Notes: a model not told the origin generated them from the letters alone. DNA of 64,000 nt from Bacteroidota bacterium (GCA_028288625.1 JAQBNI010000150.1:1-64000), one strand, 5' to 3'. Positions 1 through 10,575 are shown, numbered from the stretch's first letter. Translations and numbers: made by a program.

Positions 1-2
1 AA

Positions 3-44
3 TGTGCAGACCGGGAATGGATACTTGCGAAGATGAAGGAATGA
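3..44 (+). CDS. Possible C-terminal end of a CDS starting outside the window (..CADREWILAKMKE*)
   Basis: Open frame from the window edge to TGA at 42-44; too short to identify. Confidence 0.25.
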   Translation, partial: CADREWILAKMKE

Positions 45-139
45 GTGATGCAATTTTTGTTATAAGTTATAAGGGATCTTGTTTATAAAAATCCTTTTAA
101 CCATTAACGATTAACTGATAACTTACATTATTTTCGCCC

Positions 140-1255
140 ATGCTTTTTAAAGATGTGATAGGTCAGCCGGAGATCAGGCAGCATTTGTTGGATATTGCGA
201 AGCGTGAAAAGATCCCGCATGCACAATTATTTATGTCTCAGCCGGGTTCGGGCGCGCTTGCACTCGCATTGGCATTTACCCAGTATGTGGTTTGTGTAAA
301 TAAACAGGATAATGACAGCTGCGGCGTTTGTTCGGCTTGCATAAAAGCGCAGAAGATGATCCATCCGGATATTCATTATACATATCCGATCATTGCAAAA
401 AGACCTTCGCCGCATCCGAGCTTAAGCACAGATTATATACAGGAATGGAGAGAGGCTATCACACAAAATCCTTATATCAACGAGCTCGAGTGGCTGCAAA
501 ATATTGGCGCAGAAAACAAGCAGGGAAATATTACTGCAGACGAAGCGAGAAATATTCTCAGTGGTTTAAAGCTTACTACGTTTGAAGCGGAATATAAAAT
601 ACAGATCATCTGGATGGCGGAAGCATTATCAAGAGAAGGAAATATTTTATTAAAGTTACTGGAAGAGCCTCCGGAGAAAACGATATTAATATTGATTGCG
701 GAAAACCAGGAAGAGATACTTCCAACAATTTTATCGCGATGCCAGTTAGTAAAAATAAATAAGATCGATGATGCATCTATTGCACAGGCGTTATTGAAGA
801 AAGGTGTTCCTCAATCCGAGACCACGCACATTGCATATTTAGCGGATGGTAATTTTAATGAAGCATTAAAATTAATGGATAGCGAAACTCATGGGAACAC
901 AAGATTACTTACACAGTGGCTTGATTTTTCCGTGAACCTGAAAGCGGGAGAACTGTTGCGCTGGACAGAGGAAACCGGTAAGATGGGAAGAGAAAATATA
1001 AAATCGTTTTTGGAATATTCCACACATATTTTTCGTGAAGCACTAATGCTGCTCCATATAAAAGAGTACTCTCCACGATTAGCGCATGATGAATTAACGC
1101 TTGCTTCGCGCATCAACAGATTTTTGAATTACGAAAAACTATCTGATATTTTACAGCTGATCAATAAGAAGCATTATGAGATTGAACGCAATGTCAGTCC
1201 TAAAATGGTTTTAATGGACATGTCTCTCAAAGTTCGAAAGATCCTAAAAAAATAA
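140..1255 (+). CDS. holB: DNA polymerase III delta' subunit-like AAA+ ATPase
   Basis: N-terminal FKDVIGQPEIRQHLLDIAKREKIPHAQLF, zinc motif CGVCSACIKAQKMIHPD, ALSREGNILLKLLEEPPEKTILILI and ILPTILSRCQLVK clamp-loader motifs. Confidence 0.9.
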   Translation: MLFKDVIGQPEIRQHLLDIAKREKIPHAQLFMSQPGSGALALALAFTQYVVCVNKQDNDSCGVCSACIKAQKMIHPDIHYTYPIIAKRPSPHPSLSTDYIQEWREAITQNPYINELEWLQNIGAENKQGNITADEARNILSGLKLTTFEAEYKIQIIWMAEALSREGNILLKLLEEPPEKTILILIAENQEEILPTILSRCQLVKINKIDDASIAQALLKKGVPQSETTHIAYLADGNFNEALKLMDSETHGNTRLLTQWLDFSVNLKAGELLRWTEETGKMGRENIKSFLEYSTHIFREALMLLHIKEYSPRLAHDELTLASRINRFLNYEKLSDILQLINKKHYEIERNVSPKMVLMDMSLKVRKILKK

Positions 1256-1332
1256 ACTTTTTTTTCTTACTTATAATTACCTGAAAATTAAGAAATTGGG
1301 TCTGTTTTTTGAAAGCAGCGAATAAACTTAAA

Positions 1333-1385
1333 TTGATATAAATCAATAAAAACTTTGGTGGTTTCAACTTTAACATATACATTTG
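1333..1385 (+). promoter_or_regulatory. FNR/CRP-like operator (TTGATATAAATCAA, 1333-1346) plus Bacteroidota promoter (TTG 1355-1357, 20-bp spacer, TACATTTG 1378-1385)
   Basis: Exact TTGATnnnnATCAA palindrome 22 bp before a TTG-N20-TAnnTTTG promoter. Confidence 0.6.
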
Positions 1386-1601
1386 TTTTATAAGTCGTCG
1401 TTAGACTCCTATACGAGACAGAATTCCCCAACTTAGAAACTCACCCGATTTTATTAGCAAAGGGTCCCAACCTCTTGGAATGTGCTGAAAGAATTAAGCT
1501 AACTATTATTTTATTATGGACTAGATCCAAAAGCCCATTAGTTATTGCTAATACATAAAACTATTTGTATCGATAAATATCTACATTTTAACCATAACAT
1601 T

Positions 1602-1784
1602 ATGAAACCAAAGAGTACACTTCACTTTTTTGTTATAGGCATCCTTTATCTTTTTTCAAACCTGTTTTTACTTTCAAAACAGAAAGGATTCTCCGGATCT
1701 ATGATCATCGATTCTACTCCACGCACATATACCTCTTCTGATTTTTTTCTTAATCGTGATAAACTTATCAATCATGAAAATTAA
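1602..1784 (+). CDS. Small putative membrane/secreted peptide (60 aa)
   Basis: ATG at 1602 with hydrophobic N-terminus MKPKSTLHFFVIGILYLFSNLFLL; overlaps the next start by 11 bp. Confidence 0.35.
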   Translation: MKPKSTLHFFVIGILYLFSNLFLLSKQKGFSGSMIIDSTPRTYTSSDFFLNRDKLINHEN

Positions 1785-2307
1785 AAATTTAAATACTCCA
1801 TTACACAGTTGCTATAAAAATTATCTGTTGCAAATTGTTACGATGCTTTTTTTATTCATACACTGCACAGCGTTTGGGCAAAGCTCGAAACAAAATTTAA
1901 ATGCTGCACTAAAAGTTGAGATCTTAATTATAAAAAAGAGTGATGCGCCGCATACCAGCAAAGTTCATGTATACCAGTTGAAAGCTGTAAATACTTCGGT
2001 GAAAGATATTTCATTTAGTCTTACCGGTACAAATATTAATTGCGTTGGAAAGAAAAATAGTGGGATGGATATAAAGGTATATCAGGGTAACCCGGAAAAT
2101 ACGGATTTGCTTTCTTCCACTTCGCCAATGATCACAGTGCCTGCAGGTAGTTCGGTAGAATTTTATGTGAAACTCACAAGACCTGCAAATACTTTATTGA
2201 ATACATGGAATTGCACGGAAGTTAAAGCCATTGGTCAGAATAATTTAATTCTGTCTGAAGGTGCAATTATAGAATCTTTTATTCCTGATCCTGCTGATTT
2301 CAGGTAA
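1774..2307 (+). CDS. Hypothetical secreted protein in the adhesin cassette
   Basis: Hydrophobic signal-like segment ending in FGQSS; lies 30 bp before the giant adhesin gene. Confidence 0.65.
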   Translation: MKIKNLNTPLHSCYKNYLLQIVTMLFLFIHCTAFGQSSKQNLNAALKVEILIIKKSDAPHTSKVHVYQLKAVNTSVKDISFSLTGTNINCVGKKNSGMDIKVYQGNPENTDLLSSTSPMITVPAGSSVEFYVKLTRPANTLLNTWNCTEVKAIGQNNLILSEGAIIESFIPDPADFR

Positions 2308-2337
2308 TGGAAATAACGCTAATGGAAAAATATTTTT

Positions 2338-5300
2338 ATGGGAAATTTTACAAAACTTATAAGAAGCGGATTATTGCTTGCGGTGATTGCTCTTATACAA
2401 ACGCCTGCATCAGCACAGCTGCAGGTTGCCTTTGCACCGAGATTTTCTGATGCAGTGTATGGTGATTTCGTAACTATAGGCAATAATATGTTGTCTACTA
2501 CGGCTTCGGGCAACTATACGGGAACAGATGGTAATCACAATATCACTTCTGTGTTTGTAGATATAGATGCGGATAATACCACCTTTAATTCAAGCAGTGC
2601 AAATTTGGTGGATCCAATTCCGAATACAAATTGTGTATTCATTAAAAAAGCATATTTATACTGGGCTGCAGCAGATTTTGAAGAAGCCAATATCGCTAAT
2701 GAACCTGTATGGAATTATAATGATATAAAACTGATGTTGCCCGGATCTGCCACGTACACTACAATTACAGCAGACAATGTTGTGTACAGGGGAAGAACGA
2801 CCCATTTTGTAAATGACCCTTATGTATGTTTTAAAGATATTACTTCTCTCGTACAGGGATTGGGAAGTCCGTATGGAAAATACCAGGTCGCAAATGTGCG
2901 GACGAAGAAAGGGGATTTAAATCCTGATCATACAGGCAGTAACGTTGGAACATCCGGTGGATGGCAGGTTATTTTTGTTTATGAAGGAACTAAAGATCCA
3001 CAAGGGAATGCCATTTTGCCTGCTAAATATATTTCTGTATTTGATGGATATGCAAATGTTACTTCATCACAGAATAATTATAACATTACGATTTCCGGTT
3101 TTCAGACTCCTCCCGTTGGTAATATTCAGACGAAGATCATGTTTGGCGCCTTGGAAGGAGACCGCGACCTGACCGGTGATCAGTTCCAGATCAGGAATGT
3201 CGCAAATACTTTTGTAGATATGACTACGGGAAGCCTCAGACCTACGACTAATTTTTTTGATAGCAGGATCACGGCGGAAAATACGGATTATATAAACAGG
3301 AACCCCGCAAGTACAAATACGCTTGGATATGATATCGGTTATTTTACATTGAGCAATCCTGGAAATAGTATTATTACAAATAGTCAGACTTCTGCTGTTT
3401 TCCGCCTTACTTCCAACCAGGAAACTTATGGACTTTACATGGTGGGTTTTTCTACAGATGTATGGGCGCCCGATCTGTCACCGATGGTGCAGGTTTCAAG
3501 TCCCGGTACTGTTAATCCGGGGGATACCATATCTTATACATTCACTGTAAAAAATAGTGGAAATGATGATGCAAGAAATGTAGTGATCACGAGGACACTT
3601 CCTCCGGAAGTTGATCTGGTACAACCCGTTACACCGCTTCCTGCCGGTGTAACGTATTCTTATAATACAGGTACAAGAGTATTGTCATTCTTTATTCAGA
3701 ATGGATTAGTGGATGTAGGAGATGCGGCTATTAATATCTCATATAAAACGGTACTTAAGGATCAGTGCTATTTTTTAGAAACTGCATGTCCTGCAAATAT
3801 TAATGCACAAATATTGGCTACTTATACAGGCGTTCAGAATCCGAATACGCAAACTACGCTGAGTTCAAATGGGCTTACCGCTTGCGGCTTAGGAAATGAT
3901 AAGCCGAATGTTACAACTGTAAATTCGCCATCTGCTGCCGGTTGGGCAACAAATGCAGGTGCATTGAATCGCACCGTTAATTGTAACGATGCGCCGGGTT
4001 TAGCTGCAGCAGAAGCGTTATTTCCGGCAACAACAAAATGTAATTTCACTTTAAATAAAGTAACAGGTTCTTTTGCGGCGATTGCCAATTCATGTCCTGT
4101 TATTGGAACATATACCAATACGTGGACCTTTACAGATAAATGCGGAAGAACAAGCCCGGTATTCACACAAATAATTACCGTTCAGGATACGACAAAGCCT
4201 GTATTTACAAGTCAACTGCCTGCTAATGCAATAGTCAATTGTAATGCAGTGCCGACAGCTCCTACGCTTACAGCTTCAGATAATTGCACGACGGGTACAG
4301 TTACATTTAACGAAGTTCGTACAAATGGTAATTGCGTAAACAATTACGTTTTATCGAGAACATGGATTGCCAAGGATGCATGCAACAACAGCATATCATA
4401 TACGCAAACTTTAACGGTACAGGATACAACACGCCCTGTATTTGTTCAGTCACTTCCGGTGAATGCGGTCATATGCGGGAATCCCGCTCCGGCTCCGACT
4501 CTTACAGCAACTGATAATTGCGGACAGGCAACGGTTGTATTTACTGAATTGATAGATTCTGTTTCTGTTCCGGGTGTAAAAACTTACACACGCAAATGGA
4601 CAGCCACTGATGTATGTAATAACAGTACAATCTATACACAAACAATTACATCAAATGCAATTAAGGTGACAACACAAAATCCTGTGATCTGTCAGGGGCA
4701 AAGTGTAACCGTCGGAAATCACACGTATACAACATCGGGAACATTTAAAGATACTTTGCAAACAAGTAAGGGTTGCGATAGTATTGTAACTACGAATCTT
4801 ACGGTAAATCCTGTGAAGACGACAACGCAAAGTCCGGTGATCTGCCAGGGACAAAGTGTAACGGTAGGCAATCATACTTATACAACATCAGGAACATTTA
4901 AAGATACGTTGCAAACGAGTAAGGGATGTGATAGTATCATTACTACAAATCTTACAGTGAATCCTGCAATCGCAACAACACAAAATCCTGTGGTTTGCCA
5001 GGGGCAAAGTGTAACCGTCGGAAATAATATTTATACATCATCAGGAACATTTAAAGATACTTTACAAACAAGTAAAGGATGTGATAGCGTCGTTACCACA
5101 AATCTTACGGTGAATCCTGCAATCGCAACAACACAAAATCCTGTGATCTGCCAGGGAGAAAGTGTAACTGTCGGGAATCATATTTATACATCATCAGGAA
5201 CTTTTAAAGATACTTTACAAACAAGTAAGGGATGCGATAGTATTATAACTACGAATCTTACGGTGAATCCTGTAAAGACGACAACGCAAAGTCCTGTAAT

Positions 5301-8300
5301 TTGCCAGGGAGAAAATGTAACAGTCGGAATCCATACTTATAGTTCCTCAGGAACATTTAAAGATACACTACAAACAAGTAAGGGTTGCGATAGTATCGTT
5401 ACTACAAATCTTACCGTAAATCCTGTGAAGACAACAACACAAAGTCCGGTGATCTGCCAGGGAGAAAGCGTAACGGTTGGGAATCATACTTATACTTCAT
5501 CAGGAACATTTAAAGATACTTTACAAACAAGTAAGGGATGCGATAGTATCGTTACTACAAATCTTACAGTGAATTCTGTGAAGACGACAACGCAAAGTCC
5601 GGTGATCTGCCAGGGACAAAGTGTAACCGTCGGAAATCATACTTATACAACATCAGGGACTTTTAAAGATACTTTGCAAACAAGCAAGGGTTGCGATAGT
5701 ATTGTTACTACGAATCTAACAGTGAATTCAGTGATCACAACAACACAAAATCCTGTGCTCTGCCAGGGGCAAAGTGTAACAGTGGGGAATCATACTTATA
5801 CTTCATCAGGAACATTCACAGACACTCTGCAAACTTCTAAAGGCTGCGATAGTATCGTTACTACAAATCTTACCGTAAATCCTGTGAAGACCACAACGCA
5901 AAGTCCTGTAATATGCCAGGGTGAAAGTGTAATTGTAGGTAATCACATTTACACATCATCCGGAACTTTTAAAGACACTCTGCAAACTTCTAAAGGATGC
6001 GATAGTATAGTTACCACAAACCTTACCGTAAATCCTGTGAAGACTACAACGCAAAGTCCTGTAATATGCCAGGGTGAAACTGTAACTGTCGGAGATCACA
6101 CCTATACATCCGCGGGAACATTTAAAGATACTTTACAAACTAGCAAGGGCTGCGATAGTATCGTTACTACAAATCTTATCGTAAATCCTGTGAAGACTAC
6201 AACTCAAAGCCCTGTAATCTGTCAAGATGAAAGTGTAACTGTCGGAAATCACAATTATACTTCATCAGGAACATTCACAGACACTCTACAAACAAGCAAG
6301 GGTTGTGACAGTGTCGTTACCACAAACCTTACAGTAAATCCTGTAAAGACCACAACACTAAATCCTGTGATTTGCCAGGGTGGTCATGTAACGGTTGGAA
6401 ACCATACATACTCAACAACAGGAATATTCAAAGATACCTTACAAACGAGCAAGGGTTGCGATAGCATTATCACTACCAACCTCACAGTAAATCCAAATAC
6501 ACAATTTATACAAGCACCGCATATTTGTCAGGGAGAAAGTATTACAGTAGGCACGATCATTCACAATCAAAGCGGCATCTATATAGATACCATTCGAAAC
6601 AGTAAGGGTTGTGATAGTATAGTGTTTACAAAACTTACGGTTGACTCTGTCAAAACCGTAACGCAAAATCTTCAGATCTGCCAGGGAGAAAGTATAACTG
6701 TAGGCAGTCATACCTATTCAACTACCGGAACATTTACAGATACATTACAAACGAACAGGAGTTGCGATAGTATTATCACAACTCATCTTACGGTAAACCC
6801 TTTGAAAGCGACAACACAGAATCCGGTGATCTGTCAGGGCGAAAGTGTAACCGTTGGGAATCACATTTATACTTCTTCAGGAACATTCACAGACACTCTG
6901 CAAACGTCTAAAGGCTGCGACAGTAGCGTTACCACTCATCTTACCGTAAATCCCGTGAAGACGACAACACAAAATCCGGTGATCTGCCAGGGAGCAAGCG
7001 TAATTGTTGGAAATCATAATTATACTTCTTCGGGAACATTCTCAGACACGCTGCAAACATCCAAAGGCTGCGACAGTATTGTTACAACAAATCTTACCGT
7101 AAATCCTGTGAAGACATCAACACAAGATCCTGTGATCTGTCCGGGTGAAACTGTAACTATCGGAAATCACACGCATTCATCTGCGGGAACATTTAAAGAT
7201 ACTTTACAAACGAGCAAGGGTTGCGATAGTATCGTCACCACAAATCTTACGGTAAATCCTGTGAAGACATCAACACAAAATCCTGTGCTCTGCCAGGGAC
7301 AAAGTGTAACTGTCGGAAATCATACATATAATTCATCCGGAACATTTACTGACACGCTGCAAACGAGCCAGGGATGTGATAGTATCGTCACTACTAATCT
7401 TATGGTAAATCCTGTGAAAACATCAACACAAGATCCGGTGATCTGCCAAGGTGAAAGTGTAACTGTCGGAAATCATACATATACTTCATCCGGAACATTC
7501 ACAGACATTCTGCAAACAAGCAAGGGTTGCGATAGTACGGTTACAACAAATCTTACCGTAAATCCTGTGAAGGCAACAACACAAAATCCTGTGATCTGCC
7601 AGGGTGGAAGTGTAACTGTTGGAAATCATACATACACTTCATCCGGAACATTTACAGACATTCTACAAACAAGCAAGGGTTGCGATAGTACGGTTACAAC
7701 AAATCTTACCGTAAATCCTGTGAAGACGACGACACAAAATCGTGTGATCTGCCAGGGAGAAACTGTAACTGTTGGAAATCACACATACTCTTCGTCAGGA
7801 ACATTTACAGATACTTTGCGAACCAGCAAGGGATGTGATAGCATTGTTACCACAAATATTTCTGTAGATCCGTTTAAGACAACAACTCAGGATCCGGTAA
7901 TTTGCCAGGGAGAAAGTGCAACTGTCGGAAATCATATTTATGCATCTTCAGGAACATTCATAGATACTTTACAAACGAGTAAGGGTTGTGATAGTATCGT
8001 TACTACAAATCTTACAGTGAATCCTGTGAAATCAACTTCACAAAGTCCGGTCATTTGCCAGGGCACAAGTATAATAGTCGGAAATCATACGTACACCTTA
8101 TCAGGAACATTTACGGATACTTTGCAAACAAGCAAGGGATGTGATAGTATCGTAACTACAAACCTTACAGTAAATCCTGTGAAGACGATTACACAAAATC
8201 CTGTAATTTGTCAGGGCGCAAGTATTACCGTAGGAAATCACACTTACACATCATCAGGAACATTCACAGATACTTTACAAACCAGCAAGGGATGCGATAG

Positions 8301-10575
8301 TATTATTACAACAAACCTTACAGTGAATCCGGTGATCTCCAACACACAAAACCATGCTTTATGCCAGGGTGAAAGTGTAACCGTTGGGAATCATATTTAC
8401 AATTCTGCCGGTACATTCCACGACACGCTTCAAACACGAAACGGATGTGACAGCATCATAATTACAATTATTACAATCAATCCTGTAAAGACAACAACAC
8501 AGAATCCTGTGATCTGTCAGGGAGAAAGTATTACTGTCGGAAATCATAATTATACTTCATCAGGAATTTTTATAGATACGCTTCAAACGATCTCAGGCTG
8601 CGATAGTATTATTACTACAAGCCTTACAGTAAATCCTGTTAAGCGCACTGCACAAAGCCTTGTTATTTGCCAGGGCGAAAATGTGACGGTTGGAAATGCA
8701 GTTCATAGCCAAACAGGAAATTATATTGATACGCTGAATACAAGTTCAGGATGCGATAGTATTGTTTCTACAAACCTAACCGTAAATCCTGTGAAGGCAA
8801 CTTCACAAAGTCACGTCATTTGTGGAGGTGAAAGTATCAGTGTTGGGAATATAATTCACAATCAAACAGGGATATATAGAGATACGCTGCAAACCAGCAA
8901 GGGCTGTGATAGTATCATTACAACGGACCTTACGGTAAATCCGGTTAAAATGATCACACAAAGCTTTATCATTTGTCAGGGTGAAACGGTGATAGTTGGA
9001 AATAATATTCATTCGCAAACTGGAACATATGTTGATACACTGCAGACAAGTTTAGGCTGTGATAGTATTGTAACAACAAACATTAATGTGAATGCAGTGA
9101 AAACAACAGCGCAGAGCTTTGTGCTTTGTTCACGCGAAAGTTTAACTGTTGGAAATATAGTTCATAACCAGACAGGAATATATATTGATACTTTACAAAC
9201 CATCAGCGGTTGTGATAGTATCGTAACTACTGATCTTTTTGTTCGTGACGCTAATGAAACCAGACAAAGTTTTGTAGTGTGTGACGGAGAAAGTATTCTT
9301 GTCGGAAGCATACTTCATAACCTTACAGGAAATTATATCGATACGCTTCAATCGTTTACAGGTTGTGATAGTGTTTGTATGACAAACCTTTTGGTGAATG
9401 ACAGGCATGCTGTTTCACAAAGCTTTTCACTTTGCAACGGTTCCAGCATTTTAGTCGGAAATATTATTCATGATCAGACAGGAATATATATAGATACTTT
9501 AAAAAATATCAGGGGTTGCGATAGTATTATTACCACTGACCTTTTGATCAAACCTGTAAATATGGTTGATGTGCGCGCGTTTATTTGTATTGACGATACA
9601 GGTTCCGGATCATTTGTCACTGTTGGCAACCAGACATTCAGTATTCCCGGAAGTTACCAGGTTACACTTCAAAATGTTTCCGGTTGCGATAGCGTAATAA
9701 ATTTAGATCTGATTGGAAGGCTATGCGTTACTCAACCGGGATTGATCGATACGATAAGAGATACCGTGAGTGTGCGTATGATGGATACGGTTTGTTTAGG
9801 ATTGATGCCATCATTTGACGCCACAGTTACCGCGTGCGATGGAAGTACATCAGGAACAGAAGTGCATGGTACCTGGACAATCTCTACAACTCTGCCGCAT
9901 TGTTTATTGTATCACGCAGATTCGATTTTAGGAAGCGATATACTATGCCTCGTAGCCTGTGATTCTGTTGGAATAATTTATGTATGTGATAGTTCTATCG
10001 TGATCATCACAGTCATAGATTCCTTGCCGGTTGCAGAAGATGAATGCGTGGAAACAGATAAGGATACACCTATCCCGATATCTGTTTTACGAAACGACCG
10101 GGATCCGGATTTCGACAGGTTATATATTGATGGCATTGTGCAGCAACCATTATTTGGTACGGCACAAATCGATCCGGTTACACAAACGATTACCTATACA
10201 CCAAATAAAAATTTCTGTGGAGCAGATACATTCTATTACGAAGTGTGTGATCATGTTTCGGGTTGTGATGTCGGTAAAGTATGTATCAATGTCAGGTGTA
10301 AATGTCAGCTGCCTCAGGTGATCACGCCGAACAATGACGGGTTCAACGATGTACTTATGATCCCTTGTATCAATAACGTTAACAATTCACATATAGTAGT
10401 GTGGAATCGTTGGGGATTATTGGTTTTTGAAAATGATAATTACAAGAATGACTGGGATGGGAAATATAACGGCGATTATTTGCCGCCGGGTACGTACTGG
10501 TACGCTGTTGATTTTAAAGATCCGGAAACACAGGAGCAAATCAACGAAGCAAATTATTTAATGATCATTAGGTAA
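2338..10575 (+). CDS. Giant repetitive cell-surface protein: signal peptide, DUF11-like domain, HYR-like modules, 33 x 51-aa repeats, type B T9SS sorting domain (gliding motility-associated C-terminal / CHU_C)
   Basis: MGNFTKLIRSGLLLAVIALIQTPASAQ; PGDTISYTFTVKNSGNDDARNVVITRTLP; repeated VICQGESVTVGNHTYTSSGTFTDTLQTSKGCDSIVTTNLTV; C-terminal QVITPNNDGFNDVLMIPCI..IVVWNRWGLLVFENDNYKNDWDGKYNGDYLPPGTYWYAVDFKD. Confidence 0.93.
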   Translation: MGNFTKLIRSGLLLAVIALIQTPASAQLQVAFAPRFSDAVYGDFVTIGNNMLSTTASGNYTGTDGNHNITSVFVDIDADNTTFNSSSANLVDPIPNTNCVFIKKAYLYWAAADFEEANIANEPVWNYNDIKLMLPGSATYTTITADNVVYRGRTTHFVNDPYVCFKDITSLVQGLGSPYGKYQVANVRTKKGDLNPDHTGSNVGTSGGWQVIFVYEGTKDPQGNAILPAKYISVFDGYANVTSSQNNYNITISGFQTPPVGNIQTKIMFGALEGDRDLTGDQFQIRNVANTFVDMTTGSLRPTTNFFDSRITAENTDYINRNPASTNTLGYDIGYFTLSNPGNSIITNSQTSAVFRLTSNQETYGLYMVGFSTDVWAPDLSPMVQVSSPGTVNPGDTISYTFTVKNSGNDDARNVVITRTLPPEVDLVQPVTPLPAGVTYSYNTGTRVLSFFIQNGLVDVGDAAINISYKTVLKDQCYFLETACPANINAQILATYTGVQNPNTQTTLSSNGLTACGLGNDKPNVTTVNSPSAAGWATNAGALNRTVNCNDAPGLAAAEALFPATTKCNFTLNKVTGSFAAIANSCPVIGTYTNTWTFTDKCGRTSPVFTQIITVQDTTKPVFTSQLPANAIVNCNAVPTAPTLTASDNCTTGTVTFNEVRTNGNCVNNYVLSRTWIAKDACNNSISYTQTLTVQDTTRPVFVQSLPVNAVICGNPAPAPTLTATDNCGQATVVFTELIDSVSVPGVKTYTRKWTATDVCNNSTIYTQTITSNAIKVTTQNPVICQGQSVTVGNHTYTTSGTFKDTLQTSKGCDSIVTTNLTVNPVKTTTQSPVICQGQSVTVGNHTYTTSGTFKDTLQTSKGCDSIITTNLTVNPAIATTQNPVVCQGQSVTVGNNIYTSSGTFKDTLQTSKGCDSVVTTNLTVNPAIATTQNPVICQGESVTVGNHIYTSSGTFKDTLQTSKGCDSIITTNLTVNPVKTTTQSPVICQGENVTVGIHTYSSSGTFKDTLQTSKGCDSIVTTNLTVNPVKTTTQSPVICQGESVTVGNHTYTSSGTFKDTLQTSKGCDSIVTTNLTVNSVKTTTQSPVICQGQSVTVGNHTYTTSGTFKDTLQTSKGCDSIVTTNLTVNSVITTTQNPVLCQGQSVTVGNHTYTSSGTFTDTLQTSKGCDSIVTTNLTVNPVKTTTQSPVICQGESVIVGNHIYTSSGTFKDTLQTSKGCDSIVTTNLTVNPVKTTTQSPVICQGETVTVGDHTYTSAGTFKDTLQTSKGCDSIVTTNLIVNPVKTTTQSPVICQDESVTVGNHNYTSSGTFTDTLQTSKGCDSVVTTNLTVNPVKTTTLNPVICQGGHVTVGNHTYSTTGIFKDTLQTSKGCDSIITTNLTVNPNTQFIQAPHICQGESITVGTIIHNQSGIYIDTIRNSKGCDSIVFTKLTVDSVKTVTQNLQICQGESITVGSHTYSTTGTFTDTLQTNRSCDSIITTHLTVNPLKATTQNPVICQGESVTVGNHIYTSSGTFTDTLQTSKGCDSSVTTHLTVNPVKTTTQNPVICQGASVIVGNHNYTSSGTFSDTLQTSKGCDSIVTTNLTVNPVKTSTQDPVICPGETVTIGNHTHSSAGTFKDTLQTSKGCDSIVTTNLTVNPVKTSTQNPVLCQGQSVTVGNHTYNSSGTFTDTLQTSQGCDSIVTTNLMVNPVKTSTQDPVICQGESVTVGNHTYTSSGTFTDILQTSKGCDSTVTTNLTVNPVKATTQNPVICQGGSVTVGNHTYTSSGTFTDILQTSKGCDSTVTTNLTVNPVKTTTQNRVICQGETVTVGNHTYSSSGTFTDTLRTSKGCDSIVTTNISVDPFKTTTQDPVICQGESATVGNHIYASSGTFIDTLQTSKGCDSIVTTNLTVNPVKSTSQSPVICQGTSIIVGNHTYTLSGTFTDTLQTSKGCDSIVTTNLTVNPVKTITQNPVICQGASITVGNHTYTSSGTFTDTLQTSKGCDSIITTNLTVNPVISNTQNHALCQGESVTVGNHIYNSAGTFHDTLQTRNGCDSIIITIITINPVKTTTQNPVICQGESITVGNHNYTSSGIFIDTLQTISGCDSIITTSLTVNPVKRTAQSLVICQGENVTVGNAVHSQTGNYIDTLNTSSGCDSIVSTNLTVNPVKATSQSHVICGGESISVGNIIHNQTGIYRDTLQTSKGCDSIITTDLTVNPVKMITQSFIICQGETVIVGNNIHSQTGTYVDTLQTSLGCDSIVTTNINVNAVKTTAQSFVLCSRESLTVGNIVHNQTGIYIDTLQTISGCDSIVTTDLFVRDANETRQSFVVCDGESILVGSILHNLTGNYIDTLQSFTGCDSVCMTNLLVNDRHAVSQSFSLCNGSSILVGNIIHDQTGIYIDTLKNIRGCDSIITTDLLIKPVNMVDVRAFICIDDTGSGSFVTVGNQTFSIPGSYQVTLQNVSGCDSVINLDLIGRLCVTQPGLIDTIRDTVSVRMMDTVCLGLMPSFDATVTACDGSTSGTEVHGTWTISTTLPHCLLYHADSILGSDILCLVACDSVGIIYVCDSSIVIITVIDSLPVAEDECVETDKDTPIPISVLRNDRDPDFDRLYIDGIVQQPLFGTAQIDPVTQTITYTPNKNFCGADTFYYEVCDHVSGCDVGKVCINVRCKCQLPQVITPNNDGFNDVLMIPCINNVNNSHIVVWNRWGLLVFENDNYKNDWDGKYNGDYLPPGTYWYAVDFKDPETQEQINEANYLMIIR
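4678..9729 (+). repeat. 33 tandem 153-bp (51-aa) coding repeats
   Basis: Repeats aligned by hand on xPVICQGxSVTVGNHTYTSSGTFxDTLQTSKGCDSIVTTNLTVNPVKTTTQ; the first 32 are exactly 51 aa (repeat 33 begins at 9574 = 4678 + 32 x 153). Confidence 0.93.

Noticed and set aside
1545-1601. TTG-initiated extension of the small ORF at 1545
   Set aside because: ATG at 1602 gives a cleaner signal-like N-terminus; the upstream part reads like leader sequence.
4651-9408. Minus-strand ORFs of 62-90 aa inside the repeat region (4651-4875, 6439-6711, 8359-8547, 8803-9018, 9193-9408)
   Set aside because: They are antisense readings of the 51-aa coding repeat, similar to each other only because the sense repeat recurs.
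4678-9729. Regular repeats as a possible CRISPR array
   Set aside because: Period is 153 bp, entirely coding and in frame, with no repeat/spacer alternation and no cas genes.
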